A DNA stretch of 64,000 bases from Bin95 sp965220855 (GCA_965220855.1 CBDCQY010000001.1:2046001-2110000), one strand, 5' to 3'; counted from the first letter of the stretch, positions 1 to 8,334 are shown. Numbers and translations: made by a program. The notes: generated by a model not told the origin, from the letters alone.

Positions 1-333
1 TTTGAAAGGAATCGTGTATTCACATTCTCGAAGGCCAAAGAAGTTGCAAACAGCTTATTCGATTCAGCGAAGAGCCTTTGTTGCAAATATCCCGACACGA
101 TCTGCAATATTTCCGAGGCGGTGAATACGACATCCTGCACTGAAAAGTTCGATTCGTCGCCCGCGGCCGACGATTGCAGCCTGTCGGCAGATCCGACGGT
201 CACCGACAATGTGAAATGCGAGTTCAGCTGGTCTTGCGCTGGCGCGACCAGCGGCGCAACCACGGTGAACTATAACGACGCCGGAAGGCTGCGCTTCTGC
301 GACGGCGACATGACAACCGCCGAGTCGTGCTGA
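1..333 (+). CDS. Cysteine-rich secreted-type protein, 5'-truncated, paralogue of the next gene
   Basis: The reading frame is open from the first base of the window to a TGA at 331-333, so 110 residues of the C-terminal part are visible and the start lies outside. The function is not recognised. The frame holds nine cysteines with spacing CC-x6-C-x10-C-x12-C-x13-C-x5-C-x20-C-x9-C, ending with Cys as the last residue. The first five intervals are identical to those of the protein at 555-1148, and short words such as LCCK, DTIC, CSL and WSC are shared. The two genes are therefore tandem duplicates. By analogy with its neighbour it is probably exported and disulfide-bonded; that is inference, because its N-terminus is missing. 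Confidence 0.75.
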   Translation, partial: FERNRVFTFSKAKEVANSLFDSAKSLCCKYPDTICNISEAVNTTSCTEKFDSSPAADDCSLSADPTVTDNVKCEFSWSCAGATSGATTVNYNDAGRLRFCDGDMTTAESC

Positions 334-495
334 GCGCAAAAGAGCTCCGAGCGAACAAACCGGCCGAGAAGCGCGCCGCCGGCCGCGCCCGGATCGTGCG
401 AAGATGGCGCAGCGGAGCACGCGTGAACGCAGGGAGCGCTCGGCCGGCTGACGATCGGGCGGGCGCGCCGGGTCGTCACCCTGCGGCAAGACAGC

Positions 496-524
496 TTGAC
501 AGCCGAGGCCGGTTCGTGATGCGT
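496..524 (+). promoter_or_regulatory. Weak candidate sigma-70-type promoter upstream of the cysteine-rich protein
   Basis: A perfect TTGACA hexamer at 496-501 is followed after 17 bases by ATGCGT at 519-524, a poor -10 match. It lies about 30 bases before the start codon at 555, in the only sizeable intergenic gap here (334-554). The -35 match is good but the -10 is weak, so this is a suggestion only. The rest of the gap shows no obvious terminator or coding signal. Confidence 0.25.
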
Positions 525-554
525 TTCCGGCTACGGCCGCAAAAGGAGAGAGCC

Positions 555-1148
555 ATGTCGAACCTGCACCGCACCGGCCTGGCGCTTGTCGCCGCCATCG
601 CCCTCATGACGGGGCTGCCCGGCTTGTCTGCCGCAAGCACCTTCTGCCCCGGAGCCAGCGAGCATATCCCTTCCGGCGAAGCCGATTGTGTGAGCTATAG
701 CTGGAGAGACGCCGGGGGAGGCGAGTCGAGAGTGACTGTAAACAACTCTTGCTCGGACTATGGAAAAGTCAAGACTCGGGTGCAATCATGGTATCAGATA
801 TCGTTTTGGACCATCGAAAAAGCTTCACATACGGGGTTGTTGGACGGCCCTATGGGCAATGTTCTTTGTTGCAAGCATAGCGACACCATTTGCGACCTGG
901 CGGACGCGATCAATTCCTCCAACTGTTCCAAGAAATTCAACAATTCTCCGGCTGGAGGCTCCTGCAGCTTGACACAAGATCCGGCAGTATCTGACGGCGT
1001 CAATTGCGTATTCAACTGGTCGTGCATCGAAAACAAAGGAGAATCTTCAGAATTTTCGGTCGAGGGTACTGACACAATATATTTCGGAGACGTCGACAAT
1101 TTGCGCGCCTGTTACGCGGAATATTTAATAACAGAGGGAGCATGTTGA
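555..1148 (+). CDS. Cysteine-rich secreted protein of unknown function
   Basis: This 197-residue protein has a clear signal peptide: basic residues, a hydrophobic core at about 8-24 and an A-S-A-A type cleavage region near residue 27. The ATG at 555 is preceded by AAAGGAG at 542-548, which supports this start over the longer open frame upstream. The mature part has 12 cysteines. The last nine follow CC-x6-C-x10-C-x12-C-x13-C-x5-C-x28-C-x10-C with a terminal Cys, matching the truncated paralogue at 1-333 exactly over the first five intervals. An even cysteine count in an exported protein suggests up to six disulfides. I do not recognise the family. Base composition is lower in GC than the following genes, hinting at a foreign origin or relaxed codon selection. 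Confidence 0.8.
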   Translation: MSNLHRTGLALVAAIALMTGLPGLSAASTFCPGASEHIPSGEADCVSYSWRDAGGGESRVTVNNSCSDYGKVKTRVQSWYQISFWTIEKASHTGLLDGPMGNVLCCKHSDTICDLADAINSSNCSKKFNNSPAGGSCSLTQDPAVSDGVNCVFNWSCIENKGESSEFSVEGTDTIYFGDVDNLRACYAEYLITEGAC

Positions 1149-1234
1149 CGACGGGAGAGGGTCGGTCGAAGGCGCTGACTGTGGCGGTATGAATCCGCCC
1201 CGTTAGCGACCGCGGGCGCCGTCAAGCGTGGCGC

Positions 1235-2893
1235 TCAGCGCTGGGCGGTGCGCCAGTTCGAGGCGGTGTGGAAGGGGGCTTCGGAGGGGGGGAGCGGCGG
1301 GCGGCCGCGGATGATGTCGGCGGCCTTCTCGGCGATCATGATGGTCGGCGCGTTCAGATTGCCGGTCGGGATCGACGGCATGATGGAGCTATCGACGACG
1401 CGCAGCCCCGCCATGCCCCGCACGCGCGCCTCGGGATCGACGACGGCCGTCGGGTCCGTTCCCATCCGGCAGGTCCCGCAGGGGTGATAGGCGCTCTCCA
1501 CCGTCTCGCGCACGAAGGCGTCGATCTCCTGGTCCGAGCGCACCGCCGCCCCCGGCGCCAGCTCCCGCCCCCGGAAGGCGTCGAAGGCCGGCTGGGCGAA
1601 AATCTCCCGCGTGAGCCGCACGGCCGCGCGCATCTCCCGCCAGTCCTCCTCATGGCTCATATAGTTGAAGCGGATGCAGGGCGCGGCGCGCGGGTCCGCC
1701 GACGCCAGCCGCACCGCGCCGCGCGAGCGCGAGCGCATCGGGCCGACATGCGCCTGATAGCCATGGCAACGCACCCGGCTGCGCATGTCGTAGGAGGCCG
1801 CCATCGGCAGGAAGTGATACTGGAGGTCCGGCCAGCGCACGCCGGGGCGCGAGCGGATGAAGCCGCCGGCCTCGAAATGGTTGGTGGCGCCGAGGCCGGA
1901 GCGGAACAGGAGCCAGCGCGCCCCGATCAGCGCCCTGGCCAGGAGGCCGGTGGCGGCGTGGAGCGTGATCGGCTGCGCGCATTCCTGCTGGATATAGAGC
2001 TCCAGATGGTCCTGGAGATTGCCGCCGACGCCCGGCAGATCCAGCGCCACCGCCACGCCATGCTCGCGAAGATGCGCCGCCGGGCCGATCCCGGAGAGCA
2101 TCAGCAGTTGCGGCGTGGCGATCGGCCCGGCGGCAAGGATCACCTCGCGCCCGGCCTTCGCGACGCAGAGCCTGCCGCGCCGGCGATATTCGACGCCGGT
2201 CGCGCGCCGGCCCTCCAGCAGCACGCGCTCCGCCAGCGCGCCGGTGGCCACGGCCAGGTTGGGGCGCGCCAGCGCCGGCTTCAGATAGGCGTTGGCCGTG
2301 CTCCAGCGCCGGCCGCGATGGACGGTCATGTCCATGCGCCCGAAGCCCTCCTGGCGGTAGCCGTTCATGTCTTCCGTGCGGGCGTAGCCGGCCTCGACGC
2401 CGGCCTCGACGAAGGCGCGGTAGAGCGGATTGCGCATCGCGCCGGCCGTCGTGTGCAGCGGGCCGGAATCGCCGCGCCAGGCGTCGCCGCCGCCGGCGAA
2501 ACTCTCCGCCCGGCGGAAATAGGGCAGCACCTCGCGCCATGACCAGCCCGGCGCGCCATCCTCGGCCCAGCCGTCATAGTCCAGCGGGTTGCCGCGCACA
2601 TAGGCCATGCCGTTGATCGAGGAGGAGCCGCCGAGCGCGCGCCCGCGCGGGCAATGCAGCCGCCGCCCGCCCAGATGCGGCTCCGGCTCGGTCCAGAAGG
2701 GCCAGCTGAAGCGGCGATGCTTCATGGCGATGGCGAGCGCGGAGGGCATCTGCACGAAAATGCTGGCGTCGCGCCCGCCGGCCTCCAGCAGCAGCACGCT
2801 GGCGCGTCCGTCCTCGGTCAGCCGGTTGGCGAGCACGCAGCCGGCGGAGCCTGCGCCGACCACGACATAATCGAAGGCCCGGGTCTCGCTCAT
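1235..2893 (-). CDS. betA: Choline dehydrogenase (GMC oxidoreductase)
   Basis: BetA oxidises choline to betaine aldehyde, and often onward to glycine betaine, as an FAD enzyme associated with the inner membrane. The 552-residue length fits the family. The N-terminal FAD motif GAGSAG is at residues 13-18. The signature RALGGSSSINGM follows about 100 residues in, and the active-site YHPCGTCRMG has its catalytic His near residue 470, with the partner Asn in GNLNAP near 514. Stretches such as WPDLQYHFLP and FNYMSHEEDWRE are typical of BetA rather than generic GMC alcohol oxidases. The ATG at 2893 starts just before the FAD-binding strand. It is divergent from choX with a 129-bp shared upstream region. 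No betB or betI lies nearby, so aldehyde oxidation and regulation must be encoded elsewhere. Confidence 0.87.
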   Translation of the reverse strand: MSETRAFDYVVVGAGSAGCVLANRLTEDGRASVLLLEAGGRDASIFVQMPSALAIAMKHRRFSWPFWTEPEPHLGGRRLHCPRGRALGGSSSINGMAYVRGNPLDYDGWAEDGAPGWSWREVLPYFRRAESFAGGGDAWRGDSGPLHTTAGAMRNPLYRAFVEAGVEAGYARTEDMNGYRQEGFGRMDMTVHRGRRWSTANAYLKPALARPNLAVATGALAERVLLEGRRATGVEYRRRGRLCVAKAGREVILAAGPIATPQLLMLSGIGPAAHLREHGVAVALDLPGVGGNLQDHLELYIQQECAQPITLHAATGLLARALIGARWLLFRSGLGATNHFEAGGFIRSRPGVRWPDLQYHFLPMAASYDMRSRVRCHGYQAHVGPMRSRSRGAVRLASADPRAAPCIRFNYMSHEEDWREMRAAVRLTREIFAQPAFDAFRGRELAPGAAVRSDQEIDAFVRETVESAYHPCGTCRMGTDPTAVVDPEARVRGMAGLRVVDSSIMPSIPTGNLNAPTIMIAEKAADIIRGRPPLPPSEAPFHTASNWRTAQR

Positions 2894-3022
2894 CGGCGCT
2901 TCCGTCCGTCTCCCGCCTTGCGGCGCCGGGGCCGCCATGGCAGGCTCCGATTTGCAAGGAAACCGCATACGCCCCTTCGCGGCGGGCCGCAACCGCTGGG
3001 GGCGCAAGGAGAGGCAAGGACC

Positions 3023-3970
3023 ATGGCAAGAAGCCTGCGAACCGCATTCCTCGGCGCGCTCGGCGCCCTCATGCTGGCGCCGGGCGCCTGGGCGGCCGAG
3101 CCGGCGTCCTGCGAGACGGTGCGCTTCTCCGATGTCGGCTGGACCGACATCACCGCCACAACCGCCGCGACCTCCGTGGTGCTGGAGGGCCTCGGCTACA
3201 AGCCGACCGCGACCGTGCTTTCCGTGCCGGTCACCTACACCAGCCTGAAGAACGGCGACATCGACGTCTTTCTCGGCAACTGGATGCCGACCATGGAGGC
3301 CGACATCAAGCCCTATCGCGAGGACGGCTCGGTGGAAACCGTGGGCATGAACCTCACCGGGGCCAAATACACGCTCGCCGTCAACCGCAAGGCCGCCGAT
3401 GGCGGCATCCGCAGTTTCGCCGACATCGCCGCCCACAAGGACAAGCTCGACGGCAAGATCTACGGCATCGAGCCCGGCAATGACGGCAACCGCCTGATCC
3501 AGAGCATGATCGACAAGAACGCCTTCGGCCTCGCCGGCTTCGAGGTCGTGGAGTCCAGCGAGCAGGGGATGCTGGCGCAGGTGGCGCGCGCCGACCGCAA
3601 GGGCGAGTGGATCGTCTTCCTCGGCTGGGAGCCGCATCCGATGAACGCCAATTTCGACCTCACCTACCTGGCCGATGGCGACGAGTGGTTCGGCCCCAAT
3701 TTCGGCGGCGCGGAGGTCTTCACCAATGTCCGCCGGGGCTATGCCGGGGAATGCCCCAATGTCGGCAAGCTGCTCGCCAATCTCACCTTCACGCTCGCGA
3801 TGGAGAACGAGATCATGACCGCCATCCTGGACGCGGGCGAGGAGCCGGCCCGCGCCGCCACGGCCTGGCTCAAGGCCAATCCGGGCGTGCTGGACGGCTG
3901 GCTCGACGGCGTGAGCGCGCGCGACGGCGGCGACGGCCTGGCGGCGGTGCGGGCGCATCTGGGCCTCTAG
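3023..3970 (+). CDS. choX: Choline ABC transporter substrate-binding protein
   Basis: This is the periplasmic receptor of the high-affinity choline importer. The 315-residue protein has a Sec signal peptide with an A-W-A cleavage site near residue 24. The mature protein shows OpuAC/ChoX-type features: FSDVGWTD early on, YTSLKNGDIDVFLGNWMPT, and FLGWEPHPMN later, the aromatic residues that build the choline box. The ATG at 3023 has AAGGAG at 3006-3011 upstream. It heads a three-gene operon with the permease and ATPase and is divergent from betA. That pairing makes choline the likely substrate rather than betaine or proline. Confidence 0.9.
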   Translation: MARSLRTAFLGALGALMLAPGAWAAEPASCETVRFSDVGWTDITATTAATSVVLEGLGYKPTATVLSVPVTYTSLKNGDIDVFLGNWMPTMEADIKPYREDGSVETVGMNLTGAKYTLAVNRKAADGGIRSFADIAAHKDKLDGKIYGIEPGNDGNRLIQSMIDKNAFGLAGFEVVESSEQGMLAQVARADRKGEWIVFLGWEPHPMNANFDLTYLADGDEWFGPNFGGAEVFTNVRRGYAGECPNVGKLLANLTFTLAMENEIMTAILDAGEEPARAATAWLKANPGVLDGWLDGVSARDGGDGLAAVRAHLGL

Positions 3971-3971
3971 C

Positions 3972-3986
3972 CCCGGCCCGGCCGGG
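3972..3986 (+). other. Small GC hairpin between choX and choW
   Basis: CCCGG at 3972-3976 can pair with CCGGG at 3982-3986 around a five-base loop, immediately after the choX stop. Short stem-loops behind binding-protein genes often protect the upstream mRNA and raise its level over the permease message. There is no T-run, so it is not a classical terminator. In such GC-rich DNA a stem this short may be chance. Confidence 0.25.
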
Positions 3987-3997
3987 CGGAGCGCGCC

Positions 3998-4846
3998 TTG
4001 GACTGGCTGACCGAGCACAAGCTGCCGCTCGGCAAGTGGATCAAGGGCCTGGTCGATCTGCTGCTCGACCATGGGGCGGAAGCCTTCGACCTGCTTTCGG
4101 AGGCGCTCAAATTCCTGATCGAGGGGCTGACCGACCTGGCGCTGGCCTTGCCGCCGCTGCTGCTGGCGCTGGCGATCGCCGGCCTCGCCTGGCGGTTGCA
4201 CCGCTCCTGGAAGCTCGCCGCCTTCGCGCTCGCCGCGCTGCTGCTGGTCATCAATCTCGGCTATTGGGAAGCGACGGTGCAGACGCTGGCGCTGATCCTG
4301 TTCGCGGCGCTGATCTGCGTCGCGGTCGGCGTGCCGCTCGGCATCGCCGCCGCGCACCGGCCCCGGCTCTACGGCGCCATGCGCCCGGTGCTGGACCTGA
4401 TGCAGACCATCCCGACCTTCGTCTATCTGATCCCGACCATGATCATGTTCGGGCTGGGCGTGGTGCCGGGGCTGATCTCGACGGTGATCTTCGCCATTCC
4501 GGCCCCGATCCGGCTCACATATCTCGGCATTTCGGGCGTGCCGAAGCCGCTGGTCGAGGCCGCGCTCGCCTTCGGCGCGACCCGCCGGCAGCTGCTCTGG
4601 AAGGCCGAGCTGCCGCACGCCATGCCGGCCATCATGGCGGGCGTGACGCAATGCATCATGCTCAGCCTCTCCATGGTGGTTATCGCCGCCATGGTCGGCG
4701 CGCCTGGCCTCGGCGTGCCGGTGCTGCGCGCGCTCAACACCGTCAATATCGCCAAGGGTTTCGAGGCGGGCCTCTCCATCGTCATCGTCGCCATTCTGCT
4801 GGACCGCCTCTGCAAGCAGCCCGGCGGCGACCGGGAACGGGGCTGA
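3998..4846 (+). CDS. choW: Choline ABC transporter permease
   Basis: This is the inner-membrane channel of the choline importer, 282 residues. The N-terminus DWLTEHKLPLGKWI is characteristic of ChoW/ProW-type permeases and follows directly on a TTG codon at 3998. There is a GGCGGAG purine run at 3985-3991, so TTG is the likely start; no ATG or GTG fits. Several hydrophobic segments follow, and the EAA-type cytoplasmic loop that contacts the ATPase is seen around GVPKPLVEAALAFGATRRQ. The gene lies 27 bases after choX and is followed within a few bases by choV. Confidence 0.88.
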   Translation: MDWLTEHKLPLGKWIKGLVDLLLDHGAEAFDLLSEALKFLIEGLTDLALALPPLLLALAIAGLAWRLHRSWKLAAFALAALLLVINLGYWEATVQTLALILFAALICVAVGVPLGIAAAHRPRLYGAMRPVLDLMQTIPTFVYLIPTMIMFGLGVVPGLISTVIFAIPAPIRLTYLGISGVPKPLVEAALAFGATRRQLLWKAELPHAMPAIMAGVTQCIMLSLSMVVIAAMVGAPGLGVPVLRALNTVNIAKGFEAGLSIVIVAILLDRLCKQPGGDRERG

Positions 4847-4850
4847 AGCC

Positions 4851-6041
4851 ATCGACGCGATCGAGCTGAAGGACGTCGACATCCTGTTCGGCGGCGACCG
4901 CGAGGCCGCGCTGGCACTGCTCGACCGGGGCGCCGACCGGCAGGAGGTCCACGACGCGACCGGCGCCGTGGTCGGCGTCGCCGGGGCCTCGCTCGCCGTG
5001 CGCGAGGGCGAGATCTGCGTGCTGATGGGCCTCTCCGGCTCCGGCAAATCGACCCTGCTGCGCGCCGTCAACCGGCTCTGCCCGGTGACGCGCGGGCGCG
5101 TGCTGGTGCGTGACGGCGAGCGCCGGGTGGATATGGCGGCCTGCGACGGCGCCACGCTCCGGCATATGCGCATGCGCCGCATCGCCATGGTGTTCCAGCA
5201 ATTCGCGCTGTTTCCCTGGCGCAGCGTGGCGGAGAATGTGAGCCTCGGGCTGGAGTTGCGCGGCCTCGGCCGGCGCGAGCGCGAGGCCATCGTCGCCGAG
5301 AAGCTGCGCATCGTCGATCTCGAGGCCTGGCGCGACCGGTTCGTGCATGAGCTTTCCGGCGGCATGCAGCAGCGCGTCGGCCTCGCCCGCGCGCTCGCCA
5401 CCGATTCCGACATCCTGCTGATGGACGAGCCGTTCTCGGCTCTCGACCCGCTGATCCGCGAACATCTCCAGGACGAGCTGCTGGACCTGCAGCAGCGCCT
5501 TAGCAAGACCATCCTGTTCGTCAGCCACGACCTGAACGAGGCGCTGAAGCTCGGCCGGCATATCGCCATCATGGAGGCCGGGCGGATCGTGCAGTTCGGC
5601 GAACCGGAGGCGATCGTGCTGAACCCGGCCAACGCCTATGTGCGCGAATTCATCGCCCATATGGACGCGACCAGCGTGCTGCGCTGCGCCTCGCTGATGA
5701 CGCCCGTCTCGGCGCTCGCCCGCGAGGGCGAGAGCCTGCTGCTGGACTGGTCCGGCCATCACCGCCTCACGCTCGACGCCGACGGCGCGCCGGCGAAGGC
5801 GGCGACGCGGGGCCGCCCGACCGGCATCCGCGCCTGGACGCCGGAGCTGGACCTGGCGGCGCTGGATGGCGAAACCTGCTGCGCCGCGCCGCCCGAGCTT
5901 CCGATGCGCCGGGCGATCGAGATCCGCCACCGGACCGGCCGGCCGGTGCTGCTGGTGGCGGAGGGCCGGCTGGTGGGCGTGGTGGGCGACGCGGAAATCT
6001 ATCGCGGGCTGCTGGGCGCGAGCGCGACGCGCGAGGGCTGA
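4851..6041 (+). CDS. choV: Choline ABC transporter ATP-binding protein, non-standard start codon likely
   Basis: This is the cytoplasmic ATPase driving choline uptake. It has Walker A GLSGSGKST, signature LSGGMQQR, Walker B ILLMDEPFSALDP and the switch His in FVSHD, followed by a C-terminal CBS-like regulatory domain. The first ATG, GTG or TTG in frame is GTG at 4968. However, the conserved N-terminal segment of the family (IELKDVDILFGG and the following helix) is encoded upstream of it, from about 4851, without any of the three common starts. ATC at 4851 or CTG at 4866, coupled to the choW stop at 4844-4846, is therefore the probable start. The alternative is a 357-residue product from 4968 lacking about 39 residues. 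Family identity is certain; the exact start is not. Confidence 0.85.
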   Translation: MDAIELKDVDILFGGDREAALALLDRGADRQEVHDATGAVVGVAGASLAVREGEICVLMGLSGSGKSTLLRAVNRLCPVTRGRVLVRDGERRVDMAACDGATLRHMRMRRIAMVFQQFALFPWRSVAENVSLGLELRGLGRREREAIVAEKLRIVDLEAWRDRFVHELSGGMQQRVGLARALATDSDILLMDEPFSALDPLIREHLQDELLDLQQRLSKTILFVSHDLNEALKLGRHIAIMEAGRIVQFGEPEAIVLNPANAYVREFIAHMDATSVLRCASLMTPVSALAREGESLLLDWSGHHRLTLDADGAPAKAATRGRPTGIRAWTPELDLAALDGETCCAAPPELPMRRAIEIRHRTGRPVLLVAEGRLVGVVGDAEIYRGLLGASATREG

Positions 6042-6052
6042 GGCGGCCGGCG

Positions 6053-7309
6053 TCAGGCGGCGTCGATCAGGTGCATGAAAGAGCCGGTCACCCGCCCGCG
6101 CGCGAGCCCCGCCGGGCCGAGCGGGCGGCCGAGCGTGTCGGCGGCCTCGAACAGCGGCTCGCCCGGCCCCTCGCGCAGCACGCGCGCATAGTGGAACTCA
6201 TGCGCGCGGAAGCTCTGCCCGAGCGCGAAGCCGCTCGCGGCGCGGAGCCGCCGATAGCCGAGCCGGCGGACGGGATCGGCCATGCTCGTCTCCAGCGGCA
6301 GCAGGCCCGCCATGGCGTGGCGGCGGCCCTCGGCGTCCACCAGCCCCTCGCCCAGCGCCATATAGCCGCCGCACTCGCCGTGGATCGGCCCCGGATGGCG
6401 CCGGAGCGCCGCCAGGAAGCGCCCGGCGGCGGCGAGACGCCCGGCGTGCAGCTCGGGATAGCCGCCGGCGAGGAACACCGCCTCGCCCTCGGGCGCCTCG
6501 TCGGCGAGCGGCGAGAAGAAGCGAAGCTCGGCCCCCGCCCGCCGCCAGCCGGCCAGCAGATGCTCATAGGCGAAGCCGAAGGCCTCGTCGCGCGCCACGG
6601 CGATGCGCTGCGCCGGCGGCGGCAGGGCCGGCCGGCCCTCGCCCGCCGGCGGCGGCGCGCCGAGCGGGCCGAAGGGCAGGGCGGTCGCCGCGTCTGAGAG
6701 CGCGTCGGCGGCCCGGTCGAGCCAGGCGTCGAGCCGAGCGTGCTCGCCCGCCTGCACCAGCCCCAGATGGCGCGACGGCAGCGCCAGCGCCGGGTCGGCC
6801 CCGAGTGCGGCCAGGATCGGCACGGCGCCGATCCGCTCGCGCAGCATCGCCTCATGGCGCGGGCTCGCCACCCGGTTCAGCACCGCGCCCGCGACCCGGA
6901 TGTCGGCGCGGTGGCGGGCGAAGCCTTCCAGCAGGGCGGCGACCGACTGGGCCTGGCGGGCGGCATCCACCACCAGCACCACCGGCCAGCCGGTGAGCGC
7001 GGCGAGGTCCGCGGTGCTGCCGCCGCCGCCCTCGGCGCCGTCGAACAGCCCCATCGCGCCTTCCACCAGGGCGAGTTCCGCCGGCGCGTCCAGCATCGCC
7101 GCGAGCGTCTCGGGGCGCATCGCCCAGGCGTCGAGATTGCGGCAGGGCCGCCCGGCGGCGGCTGCGAGAAAGGCCGCGTCGATATAGTCCGGTCCGGCCT
7201 TGAAGGGCTGCACCGACCGGCCCCGGCGGGCGAGCGCGCGGACCAGCCCGGCGGCCACGGTCGTCTTGCCGCTGCCGGAAGCCGGCGCGGCCAGCACCGC
7301 GCCCTTCAC
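6053..7309 (-). CDS. cobB: Cobyrinate a,c-diamide synthase
   Basis: CobB uses ATP and glutamine to amidate the a and c side chains of (hydrogeno)cobyrinic acid in cobalamin biosynthesis. The 418-residue protein has the dethiobiotin-synthetase-like P-loop SGSGKTT at 11-17, KAGPDYID at about 37-44 and VEGAMGLFDG at about 82-91. The C-terminal class I glutamine amidotransferase domain has its nucleophile Cys313 in GECGGY. The GTG start at 7309 overlaps the stop of the upstream Sco1-like gene (GTGA). No other cob genes are in the window, so it is detached from the main pathway cluster. CbiA is the alternative name in anaerobic pathways. Confidence 0.9.
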   Translation of the reverse strand: MKGAVLAAPASGSGKTTVAAGLVRALARRGRSVQPFKAGPDYIDAAFLAAAAGRPCRNLDAWAMRPETLAAMLDAPAELALVEGAMGLFDGAEGGGGSTADLAALTGWPVVLVVDAARQAQSVAALLEGFARHRADIRVAGAVLNRVASPRHEAMLRERIGAVPILAALGADPALALPSRHLGLVQAGEHARLDAWLDRAADALSDAATALPFGPLGAPPPAGEGRPALPPPAQRIAVARDEAFGFAYEHLLAGWRRAGAELRFFSPLADEAPEGEAVFLAGGYPELHAGRLAAAGRFLAALRRHPGPIHGECGGYMALGEGLVDAEGRRHAMAGLLPLETSMADPVRRLGYRRLRAASGFALGQSFRAHEFHYARVLREGPGEPLFEAADTLGRPLGPAGLARGRVTGSFMHLIDAA

Positions 7310-7896
7310 AGCAGGCGCTGCAACTGCGCGGCCATGTCGGCCGCGCTGGCGTCATGGCTGAAATGCGTGACGTAGCGGCCCTCTTCGTCCATCAGGAACA
7401 GGATCGAGGAGTGATCGACCAGATAGTCGCCATCCTCGTCCGGGGCCGCCTTGCGGTAATAGACCCGCCAGGCGCGGGCCGCGCTGGCGACCTGCTCCGG
7501 CGTGCCGGTGAGCCCGACCGTGCCGGGATGGAAGTGGGCGGCGTAGTCGCGCACCACCTCGGGCGTGTCGCGCTCCGGATCGACGCTGATGAACACCAGG
7601 CGGACATCCGCCGCGCGCTCCGGCCCGATCGCGTCGAGCGCCTCGCTCGCCGCCAGCATGGTCGTCGGGCAGACATCGGGGCAGAAGGTGTAGCCGAAAT
7701 AGACCAGCATGTGGCGCCCGGCGAAGTCGCGCTCGGTGACCGTGCGGCCCTCGCCGTCGATGAGCGTGAACGGCCCGCCGACCTGGGCGCGGCCCTGCTC
7801 CGGGCGGCCGTCCAGCGCCATGAACAGCCAGTAGCCCGCGATCGCCGAGGCCAGCAGCCCGCCGGCGAGCAGAACGAGTTGCAGGCCCCGGCGCAC
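7306..7896 (-). CDS. SCO1/SenC family copper chaperone
   Basis: This 196-residue membrane-anchored thioredoxin-fold protein probably delivers copper to, or maintains thiols of, the CuA site of cytochrome oxidase. One N-terminal transmembrane helix (about residues 7-27) is followed by the periplasmic domain. The copper ligands are visible: the CPDVC motif at Cys72 and Cys76 and His162 in VDHSS. The start is GTG at 7896, six bases after the DUF4149 gene, and its stop overlaps cobB. Oxidase genes are absent here, so the substrate cannot be assigned from context. Confidence 0.88.
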   Translation of the reverse strand: MRRGLQLVLLAGGLLASAIAGYWLFMALDGRPEQGRAQVGGPFTLIDGEGRTVTERDFAGRHMLVYFGYTFCPDVCPTTMLAASEALDAIGPERAADVRLVFISVDPERDTPEVVRDYAAHFHPGTVGLTGTPEQVASAARAWRVYYRKAAPDEDGDYLVDHSSILFLMDEEGRYVTHFSHDASAADMAAQLQRLL

Positions 7897-7902
7897 CGGG
7901 CC

Positions 7903-8334
7903 TCAGAGCGCCAGGCGCAGCAGCGCCGCCAGCACGGCCACCAGCTGCACCATGTTCAGGAAGGCGGCCTGCTTGTGCGCCCGCGCAAATTCCTCCGCCG
8001 CGCCGTATTCGCCGCGCTCGCGGGCGTCGAAAAGGCGCTGGGTGCGCGGCATGGCGATATGGCGCGAGGCGAGAAAGGCGGCCGCCACCAGCGCCAGGAT
8101 CGCCCCGTCGAGCGGCTGCGCGACCAGCGCGGCGCCGGCGCCCACGGCGGAAAGCACCGCCATGAAGCTGTAATAGGGGCCGAAGGCGTCGCGCATGAAG
8201 CGGTCCGCGACCTCCTTCTCCAGCTTGCGGAACACCATCGGCGCGAAAAAGCCGGTGAAGGCGACCATGCCGCCCAGCACCAGGGCGCTGGCGGTGATCG
8301 CCACGCCGAGAAGGATGGTTTCGACGCCCTCCAT
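7903..8334 (-). CDS. DUF4149 domain integral membrane protein
   Basis: A 143-residue protein with four predicted hydrophobic segments (about 7-29, 57-73, 77-91 and 126-142). It carries the family-typical GGMVAFTGFFAPMVFRKL near the N-terminus, which resembles the DUF4149/TMEM205-like family. The biochemical role is unknown. It is the first gene of a three-gene run with the Sco1-like protein and cobB on the minus strand, with a six-base gap to the next gene. Co-transcription with a copper chaperone hints at a respiratory or metal role, but this is inference. Confidence 0.75.
   Translation of the reverse strand: MEGVETILLGVAITASALVLGGMVAFTGFFAPMVFRKLEKEVADRFMRDAFGPYYSFMAVLSAVGAGAALVAQPLDGAILALVAAAFLASRHIAMPRTQRLFDARERGEYGAAEEFARAHKQAAFLNMVQLVAVLAALLRLAL

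Noticed and set aside
2894..5632. Minus-strand open frame continuing upstream of betA through choXWV
   Set aside because: The extra sequence is low-complexity Arg/Gln/Asp-rich and antisense to the ABC transporter. The BetA FAD motif begins right after ATG 2893.
7310..7896. Cobalamin riboswitch controlling cobB
   Set aside because: cobB overlaps the upstream gene by four bases, and no B12-box-like structure lies in any space before the operon.
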